A DNA stretch of 64,000 bases, taken from NCBI RefSeq assembly GCF_016920785.2, contig NW_024609857.1, positions 73,034,252 to 73,098,251 of the forward strand, in the 5' to 3' direction. Below, piece by piece: positions 12,179 to 23,400 of the stretch. Position 1 is the stretch's first letter. Each line of letters starts with the position of its first letter. The DNA is from Ixodes scapularis (Eukaryota > Arthropoda > Arachnida > Ixodida > Ixodidae). A model generated the notes under the pieces. The model had not been told where the DNA came from and made no database searches. It was given only the letters and a program-made list of their open reading frames with translations. The translations under genes were made by a program, and so were the position numbers.

Positions 12179-13062
12179 GTGGGTTGCCTAAGATGGCCTG
12201 CTATCATCAACATAACGACGGACATCGTTCCGCCATCAGACTTTCGCATACTTTCGGAACTCGCAGCCTTCTGCTTACAGTTTAGTGAAGGTTAAGAATA
12301 ACAGAACATGCTCGTCCCACAAAGCCCTACCCGCATTCCCCTTTTTCAGAGCGAACGCTGGAAGGAAAGCGAGTCAAAAGGAGGAAACCATCAATCATGG
12401 CAAACAGAGTTTTATGAGAGGGGCTTGGCCTGCTATTATTAACCTGCAGCAGACTATGACGCATACACGTGTGAGCAGCTTGCCGTCTTTTGTGCCACGG
12501 AGATTACGATGATTAACGCCTTCGGGGATCGGATGTTTTAATTGTAAAAGTAACAAGATATTCATTGATAAATGGAAAAAGTGCGGCCATCTTGCCAACG
12601 CCACCTAGTTAAGGTAAAACTTGTCCACATATTCCTAGCTGGTCTTGCAGCCCAGCTACGTTTGTTTCACACATGTTAAATGGGCGGTCGAATGATCCTT
12701 AAACTTTTATTGGAAAATACAAATTATGTATAACTTAAATTCTGATCTTATTCTTTTTTACTCAACAGAACTCGTCTTCTAGCTCGAAAATGTGGCAGTA
12801 TATTATGCGTGGATTCGGAAAGCAGCTATAGCCTTTCTTTAATTTTTGGTTTTAGCACAAGCTTTGTATATATGTTCAATGAACTATAGTATAATTATTG
12901 GTAAAGAACTTGGTAGAATGTTTCTAATACATTCGAGAAAATTATTGTCTGCCAGTTTTGTTTACTTTTCACCAATGAAGAAAAAAACAACAGGCTCAAT
13001 TTTGTATATCTTGTACTTAAAATCGTTTTTGCGCAATATACGTCAATAATTACAAGAGATAT

Positions 13063-13108
13063 ATTTATTTATTTATTTATTTATTCATTTATTTATTTAT
13101 TTATTTAT
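13063..13108. repeat. (TTTA)n simple repeat
   Basis: About 11 near-perfect TTTA units with one TTCA interruption. Such tracts often form the tail of non-LTR retroelements in this window, but no RT remnant was seen next to it. Confidence 0.85.
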
Positions 13109-14090
13109 GATAGTTAATTCTCTTTTGTTAACGTTTGTGTAAGCATCTTGCCTAAACCTTGGTTCGGTACATTCAAAGTGAAACCAAAACGGCGAGCTCG
13201 GAAGAGGGTGGTGAAGCTGGTAATTAGCTGAGACGACGGTTGGCTGCTTTCTGAAGTTGCTCGTGCACGTCCTTAACCGGAAAAGGTTGAACTGAAAAAG
13301 TAGAAGCGACACGAAAATGCTCTACTTTTCCCGAGTGTGGTGTGGGTAGTAGTTGGCCCTCTGGAGGTCCGCTAAGAACTGAATGTAACGTTTTTTTATG
13401 ACGGTCTGAGTACTGCTTTCCGCATAATTTGGATTTATTAGGTTAGTTATTTTTAAATCATATGGCACTAAACGAAGTTCGGTCAGTTGTTTCGAATTTA
13501 TTTTAAAATAGATTTACTTATTAAAATGTTCCCCGCTTTTGTATTAAGTTGAAACCGAAACTACATGCGATTAACGTGAAGTGGGTGCGAATTCCCTCGC
13601 TGATAACGTGGTTTTTGACGTCGCGAACTGTTGGTATCGGAAAGATTATTTTTATTTAAACATATATTTACTTCCTATCTCTTCAAGCTTGGAAAGGTAT
13701 CGTGACAGACTAATTACCTCACCCGAGCACTTCTTGTACCTGTGAATAGGACAACATTTACGGCTATCCTTGTATTTTGTTCAAGTATTTTTACAGTAAC
13801 ATGCTTAGTGCTCAAAGAGCCGAGGAGACTTAGAACTGAAGAGAATAATTTTTTATTCCCTTTTTATATTATTATTAATAAAACAGTAAATGGCTCGTTG
13901 GTTTAGAAAAAAAAGCAAGGAAAATGTTTAAACGCATGACCAAGTATGCACATATAAATTGTGCATTCTAATTGTGTCGTGAAGCAGAGTGCTTTCAAGC
14001 AATGTTGCATGGTCTTCAGGTTAAAAAAGTTAATGTTTCCAAGTAGTCAGTAGGTCAACAATGCATATTGCCGCGCGACAAGTAGGTAGC
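13109..14090. other. No gene recognised
   Basis: AT-rich intron sequence without recognisable elements. Confidence 0.45.
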
Positions 14091-14163
14091 GCGGCCGTAG
14101 CCTAACGGTTATCGCGCTTGCATCCCACGCGAAGGGCCAGGGTTCGATTCCTGGGAGCGACGT
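14091..14163 (+). repeat. tRNA-like sequence (SINE head or tRNA pseudogene)
   Basis: Has an internal A box TAGCCTAACGG (14098) and a perfect B box GGTTCGATTCC (14141-14151) within a CCAGG/CCTGG T-arm. The anticodon loop could read CCC. The acceptor ends do not pair, so this is unlikely to be a functional tRNA. A tRNA-derived SINE head or pseudogene fits better. Confidence 0.5.
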
Positions 14164-14186
14164 GTCTTTTGTTTATCCCTGCATTG

Positions 14187-14478
14187 TAGTGTTCTGGCAA
14201 ATTCGAGAGTCCTGGTGCTTGTTCGAGGTGCGAATGTTCGACGCGTCGAACTTTTCACGCCGATTATTCCAGAAGCCCACGCATGTACATAAGGGGCTCC
14301 GCCTGGCAAGCCGAGTCAGTTTCGCCCCAGCGTTCGACTCCGCTGCTACGCCGACTTCGACGCCCGCGACGCTCTGTTATTATCTTTTGTAAACTTTTAT
14401 TTTTGGCACAAGTTCGCCACATTAAACGTTTATTTCTTCCTTTTTATTTCCTGTTTTTTTTGGTCACCACCCGTGACA
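14187..14478 (+). mobile_element. Possible solo LTR (gypsy-like)
   Basis: Begins TGTAGTGTTCTGG and ends CCCGTGACA. It has a TATA-like ACATAAGG (about 14286), an arthropod initiator-like GAGTCAGTTT about 28 bp downstream, and an ATTAAA signal at about 14422. Immediate flanks GCAT and GTAT are only similar, so target duplication is uncertain. Confidence 0.38.
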
Positions 14479-14689
14479 GTATTTTACGGCAAAGCTAGGG
14501 TTAAATTTTCGAAGTTTCGCTTCTAAAACGGTTTGTTGTGCTCTGGTATCCGCGCCAACTGATATTAACAAGGGTACCCGATGATTTGACGGCTCGCACG
14601 TGGAACTAGCATCTCTCAATGTAAATCTATGAGATTCTCTTGTCAAAATGATGATTGCCCTGTCTACTTTATCAATAATTTTATCTTCC

Positions 14690-15390
14690 TTTTTGTGTCC
14701 TTTTATAAATACCTCGGCGTTAACATAACTAATGACCTCTCCTGGAATATTCATGTCTTCTTCAGTATAACAGCGCTAATCAAATATTGGGTTACGTCCT
14801 AAATAATGTTTTTTCTTGCCCCCGTTTCACAAATACTGGTTTATAAAATATTTAGTCGTACTAAATGTAAATTTGAGATTTTAATCTTGCATCTGCAGTA
14901 GAATTTAGCCAAAATCGCTCCGCTCGTTTTATATTTGATAGCAATTCACACTATAGCTAGCATTACCGTCTATGAAAGCATCCCCATCCCTGCATAATCA
15001 CTTTCTCCATAAAAGAATACCTCGCCTCTGTTTCACAAGGTTTGGCACGATAACCCAACACTTCGCCACGCGCTATTTTCAAAGCCATCTTATCTACCGT
15101 CAGGCACCAATCATCAACTAGAGGTTAGGATTTCCCACTGCGGCACATCTACTTCTTATATCTCCTTCTTGCCTCCATTGATTGGAATCGATTTTCTTCA
15201 GTCATATTTACAGTTACTAATATTGCTGATTTGAAAGTTTTAATTACTAATTTGTTTAATAAAATTTCGCACTAAAATATGTTACTTTTTTTTCTTTTTA
15301 TTGCTTTTGCATTTATATTTATGTCATAGTGCCGCCTCCTTTTTGTAAGGCGTACGGGTCTGAGATTAAAGGAAATGAAAGTATAAATGA
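14690..15390 (+). pseudogene. Degraded non-LTR retrotransposon, RT C-terminal part
   Basis: Conceptual translation in shifting frames gives YLGVNITNDLSWN-like, NPTLRHALFSKPSYLPS-like and an ISHCGTSTSY-like stretch. These resemble the thumb/C-terminal region of CR1/L2/jockey-type reverse transcriptases. Several stops and frameshifts break it. A CCTCCTTTTTGTAAGGCGTACGGG-like 3' sequence near 15340 resembles the inverse of 38945-38975. 5'-truncated, inactive. Confidence 0.5.
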
Positions 15391-16412
15391 AATCAGAGCA
15401 CAACTGCACTATTTTGTGTCTCAGATATGTATATCGGCCCTGTAGCAAATTCACTTGATGCTTTGATTACTCAAGAACGTGCCAAAGCAATAGGCGACAG
15501 TGCACCTGTTGCTTAATCCTGTGCCGAATTCAGTTAATGTATAATGAAATCATGACCACGTGGGAACCAACTTTCTTACCTCGACTGCTGATGCGACGCT
15601 TGTGAGATCCCGTCGATCGCCGTTGATTGTTCATTCAAGAATTTTTGTACTCTTGTAATCGCACTACTTGCCTCAACGGTGGCTAGTTGTTTATTTACGC
15701 AATAACAGATTTTCATCATTGGTTGTGGGCCAATCGTTTTCGCGGTTTTGCAGATATACCGAAACACCGACCTTAAGGTCACGTATGTATCTAATGTGAT
15801 AACTGCTATTTTTAAAAAAATGCAAATCGGCGGAATTTTGAGGCACAGCACTGCACTTCTGTATACTGCTGTTTTCAGACAACGTTTCGAAACTAAAAAC
15901 TTTGTTCTCTCTTTTCTCGAAATTGTTTTGACTGACAGTTTTTGAAGCAGAGTTTGTGACACTGTTCCCCTGTTAGCACTGAGGGTCGTCTTTTGTTGGC
16001 CCTGAAGAAAAAAATGTATAAGCTCTACAATTATTTTCTGTTTCCGCTGCTTGCGCTTCACAAGGCAGTGAGTGCTAGTTCTTGCACCCACTTACCCCCC
16101 TTTCCCCCTCCTCCGCACTTGTCTTATGTTCAAGATCTACGGCCGTGCCTTCGTTCCTTGCACCTTCCGATGTGTTTTGTTTATTCTTACGCATTCGAAG
16201 AGGCAGCTAAAAAACGTTAGGACGTAAGTGGAGAGGCAACGTCAAGGCAACAGCAGCTTGCCGCCCCAGCAACTGTAGCGCAAAGTGTTGCTTCAAAACC
16301 GAGCATTTTTTCGCTCCGGCAACAGGGATATTGAGATATGAATACTTTAAACCATCTTGACTGGCATCGCTGCCTCAGCATGAACTTCGGTGATTAGAGA
16401 GTCCTGAAGACT
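15391..16412. other. No gene recognised; one long open frame without domain
   Basis: The - strand is open for 171 codons (15576-16091). This is the longest frame here not explained by an obvious repeat, but its composition and lack of domain do not support a protein. Confidence 0.35.
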
Positions 16413-16795
16413 CTTTTAGAGCGCAGCTTTTAGGTACCCGTTTCCGGCTTCAGCGGCGTCGTCGTCAACGTGACTGCGCGTTGCATTATGGGACGTTTCC
16501 TTTTATGACATCACACGTGACGTCCCGAGGGTCACGAGTGACGTCACCAAGGTCGCTAATGAAAGTCACGACCAAGGTCACGACCCTGGCAGTGAAGTCA
16601 CCTGAAGGTCACGACCTTCACGAGTGATGTCACGGGGGAGGACGTAGAGAGGGAGGGGAAGGGGAGGAGGAAGGGAATGGCAGGGGAGGAGGAGGAGGAG
16701 GGGCGTACCCCCCTCTCCGGACCCTCCCCTCCTCCTCCTCAAGAGCTGCGCTCTAATTCGGCATTACAGGGAGTAGTAAACGTCTTTCATTTTTA
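16413..16795. mobile_element. Minisatellite-core element, copy 1
   Basis: The head TTTTAGAGCGCAGCTTTTAG is followed by a CCGTTTCCGGCTT block, a GGCGTCGTCGTC tract and GCATTATGGGACGTTTCC. The tail is CTCCTCCTCCTCAAGAGCTG then CGCTCTAATTCGGCATTACAGG. Head and tail carry inverted AGAGCGCAGCTYTT. The core (about 16505-16640) is built of GTCACGA/GTGACGTCAC words and ends in a GA-rich tract. Same family as 41240, 58046 and 60652. No coding capacity. Resembles Helentron-derived HINE/DINE elements (inference). Confidence 0.65.
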
Positions 16796-16952
16796 GATTG
16801 TCACTCACGTCTTTTGACGTTGAATACATTTGGAGTCTGGGCCTGTTTGCTGATGAATGAGGGTATCTCTCCCGGGAGTTATAATAGCTGCAAGAGATCT
16901 TGAGATCACTTGATCCGATCGGTTTTGGGGGGAACGAGAAACTAAATGGACT

Positions 16953-17175
16953 TATACTTCGATTTCCCTTAAGTCCAGACGGAGCCGACGCTATGAGCTG
17001 GTGGGACCAATTAGAGAGAGTCAAAAGAGCACCGTCATGGTGTTCGTCATGCTTGTGTACGTGTTCTATCATGGCTAAACCGATTATAAACAAAAAATGC
17101 GTGGTGACTTGCGCTTTTGACGTTTCTTGATTGGTCCCATTACCTCGTCAGCTGCGTTTGAACTTAAAGGGCGAC
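16953..17175. mobile_element. MITE, family A copy 3 (diverged)
   Basis: Left end TATACTTCGATTTCCCTTAA plus GTCCAGACGGAGCCGACGCT. Interior inverted words are GGACCAATTAGAGAGAGTCA and TTCTTGATTGGTCCC. The right end is eroded around 17170. Confidence 0.55.
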
Positions 17176-18320
17176 TGGTAACCCCAACATATATGTTTTT
17201 TTTTGTAATTATTATTGAAAACGACTGAAAATGGTTTCTAGGGATCGCCCCAAAAATATAAAACTTGAGAAACTGCGCGTTTGCAGAAACAACAAATATT
17301 TTCAAAAAGCTTGATTTGAAACGCCCGCTCGAATCTATGCTTAGTTAGCGAAATGGCGCGCTCTTTGCCTTTTTGAATGACACACACAGGAAGTGCCGTT
17401 TAATTTTCTCTCTTTCCCTCTTATTGTTTGTGGGAATTGCCACCCGGCCAGCCGCGTATTTCGCGAGACCTTCCTTTCATCGATTCCGCAATGAAGGTCA
17501 AGCCTCTGTAAGCTCCCTTACGCCCACAGATCGCCGCAGGTTCAAAACGCAGAGGATAAAAAGCAGGGCAACCCGTTTTGAGTCCAGAGCTTTGCTTTCT
17601 GATGTCCAACAGGTGTGCGTTGAACTGGATTTGGAGCTGAGTGAGTGTTTCTTTTGGTTCTGTGTTTGTGTCCTTAGAGTGACAGCCTTTCGGGTACGCT
17701 GTGACGTCGAATATCATGACAACGAGTTGATCGGACGCCCATAGCATGTTTGTCCAGCGCCAAATAGTGCCACCATAAGATATATCAACACGCCTGTGTG
17801 ACAACCTTCGTCGCCGAAGGGTTCAAAGTCACAGGCACCCCAGGGTTAACTTTGAACATACCGAAAGCCAAGCACTTTCAAAAAAATCTGGCAACCGAAA
17901 TAATTAAAGAAAAAAAAAACTATACCTCACCTTGAAGCATATACATTGATCTCTCCCACAAACCCGTTAAAACGATTTTGATGAATGTCGTACTTTCACG
18001 GAAAAGATTGGAACAGACCCCACATGCCTCTCAATAAAAATATGACGGGTCTCTTACACTCTTTAGACATTCTTGAAGTGTACATTAGGCCCTTTAGAAA
18101 ACCGCAACGATTATCTCAAACCCCTCAAAATTTTTTTAAGGGTACGTCAAAACATTGCAAAAATCCTGGTGGGCCCTAAGACGGGTTTTCAATAAGGTCG
18201 CGTGACCTTCACTATGTCTGCGTAATGTACCTCAAAAAGAATGAAAGCTCTGATACATTCCTGAAACACAGGTTTGTGTAGCAAAATTTTCCAATTGAGT
18301 TACGAGTATCTGAATTCCCC
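17176..18320. other. No gene recognised
   Basis: A 123-aa open frame (17373-17744) contains no known domain. The segment is otherwise ordinary intron sequence. Confidence 0.4.
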
Positions 18321-18848
18321 TTAAAGGGGCCGTGAAACGAATTTTTAAATTGGGACTTTACTAATCGCATATCGTTTAGAGGGTTAAAAGAAAGAGGGTA
18401 GAAAATCAAAAGCCAGCTTTTCATTCCGAACATTTGAAAATATAGCCGACTATTTCGTACCACCTTTCCTTCATAAACTAGCTCTCCGCCTTCACTATGA
18501 TACATCAGCGGTACCGAAAGCACGTCACCGGTGCCAAAATGACGCCAGGCGACCCACAGCTCACGCATTGGACACGAGAACTGCGTCCCTCGGACGTATG
18601 CGCTCGTCAACAATCAAACCGTCGACGAATATTTGGATTCACGTTCGTGGCCATTGACTGCCCTGACGGAACTTATCGTCACTTGCGAGTGACAAGCTCT
18701 GTAATGTGCTTAAAAATCACGGTAGAAGCTTGGAGTCATGGCACCGGTGCCCAAGCATGTCACTACGACGTGATTTCTCAATTAGCTTTTGAGTTTAGGA
18801 TTAAAGCTAGTGGAGAGAAGTACAAAAATCGTTTCATGGCCTCTTTAA
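18321..18848. mobile_element. MITE with TTAAAGRGGCC ends
   Basis: Left end TTAAAGGGGCCGTGAAACGA and right end in inverse TTAAAGAGGCCATGAAACGA, 528 bp. Its right terminus abuts the next hairpin. Confidence 0.65.
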
Positions 18849-19063
18849 GCCGGGGTTACTGCTCCTACCATCATACAAAAGACAGTCTGCATACTTGACT
18901 CACCGCAATATCCGTGGTTCGAATACCGCTTGCCAAGTTCTTTGATCGAACTCATTGCCATGCGGCATTCAAAGCACGGATATCGTGGTGACTGGCGTTC
19001 GAGTCTAAGCAGACTGCCTTTTGTATTATGTATAAGCGTTGTAAACTCGGCTTTAAAGGTGCC
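18842..19063. mobile_element. Hairpin MITE abutting two TTAAAG elements
   Basis: Inverted arms of about 95 bp. They include ATACAAAAGRCAGTCTGC on the left and its inverse on the right, ATATCCGTG/CACGGATAT, and GCGGTATT/AATGCCGC-type pairs around a loop at about 18935-18960. Its outer ends overlap the TTAAAG ends of both neighbours. Confidence 0.65.
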
Positions 19064-19790
19064 CTAAAGAGGTATTTGAGATCGCTTAAATATGGCGACA
19101 ACTAACTCTACTGGATCTAAACATCCTAGAACTATCTTAATCATGACGACACGTGGCGGATTTTGCTATTAAAAATGCAATCAAAGATCGAAACAGACCG
19201 ATTTCATCTCCGGTGATGGCAGGAGCATGTTCCAAAACAAGGACCCCTGTCAGTCAATAGCAAGCGAAGGATACTCGCGCCTCCGACCGGTGGAGTCGCG
19301 GAGTGATATCTCGGATGCGCGCCGCTCGTTTTCCATACAGCCCGGATTACGATTCAACCCAGCGTGAGCGCGCTCGAGCGCTCAGGAGCTGACGACCGGA
19401 CACATCACTCCCGCAGGAGACAAAAAAGGCAACAAAGTTCGTTGTTTTCTGAGACGATTATTGCAGTATTGTTTCCTCTCCACGAAAATGTAACATGTTT
19501 CAATTACTCTTTTTAATTACTGCTTTAATCTACAAATTCATACACATTTTTAATAACAGCCTTTGCAATCTCAACGCAATGTCGCGTTTTTATTGGTTAC
19601 ATGCCGTCCTGGCTGCTATAACAATCCTCCTTCCATCCCCGGAGATAATTTTGACATTTGATTGTTTTTTTTTATAGGAAAATCGGCCGGGCATCGTTTT
19701 GACCTATGAATTTCTATGATGCTTAGAGCCCGCAGAGTGAGTTATCGTCATATTTAGGCGGCCTTAGAAACCTCCCCATGGCGCCTTTAA
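19053..19790. mobile_element. MITE with TTAAAGGYGCC ends
   Basis: Left end TTAAAGGTGCCCTAAAGAGG and right end in inverse TTAAAGGCGCCATGGGGAGG, 738 bp. Third member of a chain of three abutting elements. Confidence 0.6.
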
Positions 19791-20078
19791 GCTCAAGCGA
19801 AGTATACCGTTCCAGGCAAAAAAGCTGCCGTAAGTCCGTTCTCGTTTCGATTATTCAAGTGCGAGCCTCGAGAGTAGAAAAAGGGTGAACAGACTTGAAT
19901 TCTAGGCGAAATGAATCGCATTTGTACGGACCTTTTCATCTCTGTAGTTGCCTGACCGCTGGACAGAGGGCGCTGGTTGACACACGCGGCGCCATTAGTG
20001 ACTTCAATTTGGTTATTTTCGGTTTCAGCGGTCTCACGACTCTGTTGGTGTGTTATGTCGCTTTCGCTCGGTTTTGTT

Positions 20079-20252
20079 ATATAAATGTATCCATTTTGTA
20101 CCAGAAGGAATACAATTATGATATAAATGTATCCCTTCTGGTACCGAATGGATACATTTATATGTATCCCTTCTGTTTTCCTATCCCGTCTGGTACAAAA
20201 GGGATAAATGTATCCTTTCTGTTATAGAAAAAATACATTTATATGCATCCCA
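20079..20252. repeat. Palindromic ATAAATGTATCC / GGATACATTTAT minisatellite
   Basis: The word ATAAATGTATCC and its complement recur about six times in alternating orientation, joined by YTTCTGGTACC-like linkers. The whole segment is a cluster of overlapping small palindromes. Confidence 0.75.
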
Positions 20253-22775
20253 CGAGAACTACGACGAAGTTACAAGCCTAAATTGTGGACGCTTTTACGA
20301 ACACCTTCATCTGATAATGTTCGTCGTTCGGCCAAGTTCGGCGGCGAACGACCGAAACCAAGCCGGGGGAGGATTACCGATGTCTACGGCTGTACTGGAC
20401 GGAACCGTTGATACTAGTTTCTATAAAAATAAACGATTGAAAAGACTAATTCCTAGAGGCATAGTGAAAAACAGGTCGACGCCTGGCTAACGATGTGCTC
20501 AATCTCAGAGAACAGAGGAACTCGCAAGTTTTTGTGCTCACTTTTCAGTTATCGAAGACACCAACGTTTTGTGAAAATTGACGACCGGAAAACCCCCCTT
20601 GAAATGACGCATAGAATGCAAAAAAGCCGCGATATTGTCTCCATCGGCTTCTTTAAAAAATGTAAGTACTCGAGAGATGTTCTGACGGTCCATCCTAGGC
20701 CGAGTAGGAAGTTTGTATAACTTTCAGATCTGCTAAAGTATTAATTAGCAGCATTGCACGATGCTGACCCTAGAAAACTATTTGTTATACGGACATTTTT
20801 TTACCGCATTTTGAAAATACGAGATAATGAACAAACACGTCAGTTGAAGTCTGACGTCTGTATTCCGTATAATTTGCGACATAAAATTAAATGACGCAAG
20901 AGAATTGACTTTTAACAAGCTTGGCTCAACTTAAATGCCAGGCATCACTTTAAATTACTTGGCAACTCTGCACTTGAGTAATTTACATGCAGGCGTTTTT
21001 TTTTTTTCTTTCCGAGTCACATATTGCGTGCCTCGGGGGCTTTTGTCAGGCACTCACATGCTGTCTTCAAATCGTTTTGCACCAAGGGAGCCCAACTCTT
21101 TTTGTCGAAATAAGTTAATTGAATTGGATATCTTAGAAAAATTGAATGGCTGCAGACATTAGACCGAGCACAGTGTATAGTTTCTTTAAATGCATAAAGG
21201 AACAGATCGAGCGAATCTTCATACCGCAAAAATGATTTGCATATATAATCAACAGCAACTGCTTTGGATTTTTTTTGAAGGCAGAGCACAATGCTTTCAA
21301 GAAACAGACATAGTGACTCCATGAGTTGACTATATTTGCCTTCTTCTTAAAGATCATAAGTGCCTCATCATAAATATACCTTGCGCCTCTTATTACAGCA
21401 CTACCACTTTTACTTAAGGAAATTTGCGCTGTCATAAATAATTAGCCTTTCAACCCTCGTGTGTTTTAGATTCATCTGCATACTCAATGTGCGCCAGTGC
21501 TAACGCTGATTCCTTTCCTCACACGTATCCGGTATGCCGCCGGGGAAATTAGTCAAAACTTGTTATAAAATCAGGTGCTGAATTTGTGCACATAATGAGG
21601 GCATGCAGTTAGGTAGTAAACATAAGTACCAGATGACGCTTCGCAAAGCAAGGCAAAAAATTGCGGTAAAACGCGACGAAAAACACGAACACAACGCCTT
21701 CGCCAGGACGCGGAGGAAAAGAACAGCGACGAGTTGAAGCCACCTTATGGCGGCCGCGTCACGTGGTTCTCAGGTGGAAGCGCCCGTGCGAAGGAGGGTG
21801 TAAACGTCTATACTTTAGGAGCAGCATGTAAAGTTATTTTTGGTGAAGGCCGTGTTAAGCGAGAGTTAAAGAAAGCAACAGGCAACACTTACATCTGCTG
21901 GATGGAATTGGTTTGAACGCTAGGTATTTTCTACATACGGAACCGGTCACGTGACCGGAAACCTCCCCCCGCCCCCATCAGCAAACCGCCCCAGAATAGC
22001 AAGTTACCGCGCGACGTTACGACGGGATGTTACGCTTGACCTTGGAAATTTGACATTTGACCTTTTAGGCCAATTATATCTGACGGGTGTTTTTTTACGT
22101 TTTACTTTTCTTTTTTTTTTAAGCCTAACATTTACTTTTTAGTTACCAAACGTTGCAAGCACTAAAAGCGACCTATTAATTTAGGCTTAATTTTATTTGG
22201 CACTGGCGGCAGTAGCGAATAGGTAAAGATGCAAGCTGGCGGAAATAATTACATCCAGGCACAACCAATCAGTGTTCGATATGCGTCTTTACCTCATTAT
22301 CCAGCAAACAATTAAGATTAATTATGTACTGAAAAGGCTGTTTCAACGTGACCGTCAGTATGCTTAATTCTGAAGCTGACGGAATGGGCTAAAATTACCA
22401 AATTGTAATAAAGCTCTAGAGTTTACATATTCTTAGAAATCTGTAAAAATAATTTCATGCTTTTGTTTCCAACTTAATCCCATTTCTGAGCCTCTATCTG
22501 AAAAAGCGTTTTCTTCTTTCAGTGAGGTGAAGAATATCCCAGCCTCTGTGTGACTGCAAGGAATACGTGCTGCGCCTTTCGAACCATTTGAGTGCCCGCT
22601 CACGCTAGTATATGTTAGCTCTCTCAAAAAGATAACAACTCGGGCATTCACGCTCCACAAAACTTCATGGAGTATCTTGCGAAGTGCTTTGCGCCAGCAG
22701 ACACAGTAGGACATCTAGCGACAATTATCGAATAACTTTTACTATATTACAGCGAAGCTGGTTACGCCTACGCTA
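20253..22775. other. No gene recognised
   Basis: A pair of overlapping ~100-aa - strand frames (21017-21435) have no recognised domain. A C-rich tract lies at 21965-21976. No transposon ends could be supported. Confidence 0.4.
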
Positions 22776-22882
22776 GCGGTCAGCTTTCTGTGGCAGTCGG
22801 AAAAGAGGAGGAAATCGCGTCTACAACGGTTGGCGCACCGTCTCCCCTAACATTGACTGCATTGCCACAGAAAGCTGACCGC
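22776..22882. mobile_element. Short MITE with perfect 20-bp inverted ends
   Basis: GCGGTCAGCTTTCTGTGGCA at 22776-22795 is the exact reverse complement of 22863-22882. The element is 107 bp long with a unique interior. Confidence 0.75.
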
Positions 22883-22939
22883 GAGTATAGTGTCCAGTGT
22901 AGGGTGCCTTATCCAGTGGACTTTTCCTGCGCGGCAACA

Positions 22940-23400
22940 GGAATGACGTCACGACTTCGTGACGGTCACGAAGCCGTGCACGTCATGACTTTGTGACGCC
23001 ATGTAACGTCACGACTTCATATCACGTCACGACTTCGTGACGTCATATGATGTCATGAAGTCGTGACGTTGCATGACGTCACGAAGTCGTGATATCGCAT
23101 GTCAATTTTCCGCTATATGTAGTGGGGAAATTGACGTCACGTTACCTCAGCACCAATGCAGTTTCCCCGCTAAATTTAGCGGGAAAATTGACGTCACGTG
23201 ACACAAAATCGTGACGTCCCGAAAACGTGACGTCGTTTCTGTTGTCGCACACGAAAAATCCACGGGACCCTAACCATAAAATAGGCTGGGGTATTTTCCC
23301 TTCAAATTTAGTGGGGAAATTGACTTCACGAGACATCAACACCAATTCAGATTCTTCGCTAAATTTAGCTGGGAAAATGACGTCATGACTTCGTGCCACG
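22940..23400. repeat. Mosaic minisatellite of TGACGTCACGACTTCGTGACG and CCCCGCTAAATTTAGCGGG words
   Basis: Many copies of CACGACTTCGTGACGTCA-type palindromic words (22943-23098). Then TTTCCCCGCTAAATTTAGCG GGAAAATTGACGTCACG-type words at about 23100, 23160 and 23310-23380. The same CTAAATTTAGCG word recurs at 56541-56580 and 60745-60975. The 187-aa - strand frame over this stretch is a by-product of the repeat. Confidence 0.7.

Noticed and set aside
12352..12420. Next receptor exon after the ctttttcag acceptor
   Set aside because: The phase-0 frame gives unrelated sequence and soon stops; the true next exon is at 46680.
14091..14163. Functional tRNA gene
   Set aside because: A and B boxes are good but the acceptor stem does not pair.
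15576..16091. 171-aa open frame on the - strand
   Set aside because: No domain, no splice context and composition expected from AT-rich DNA.
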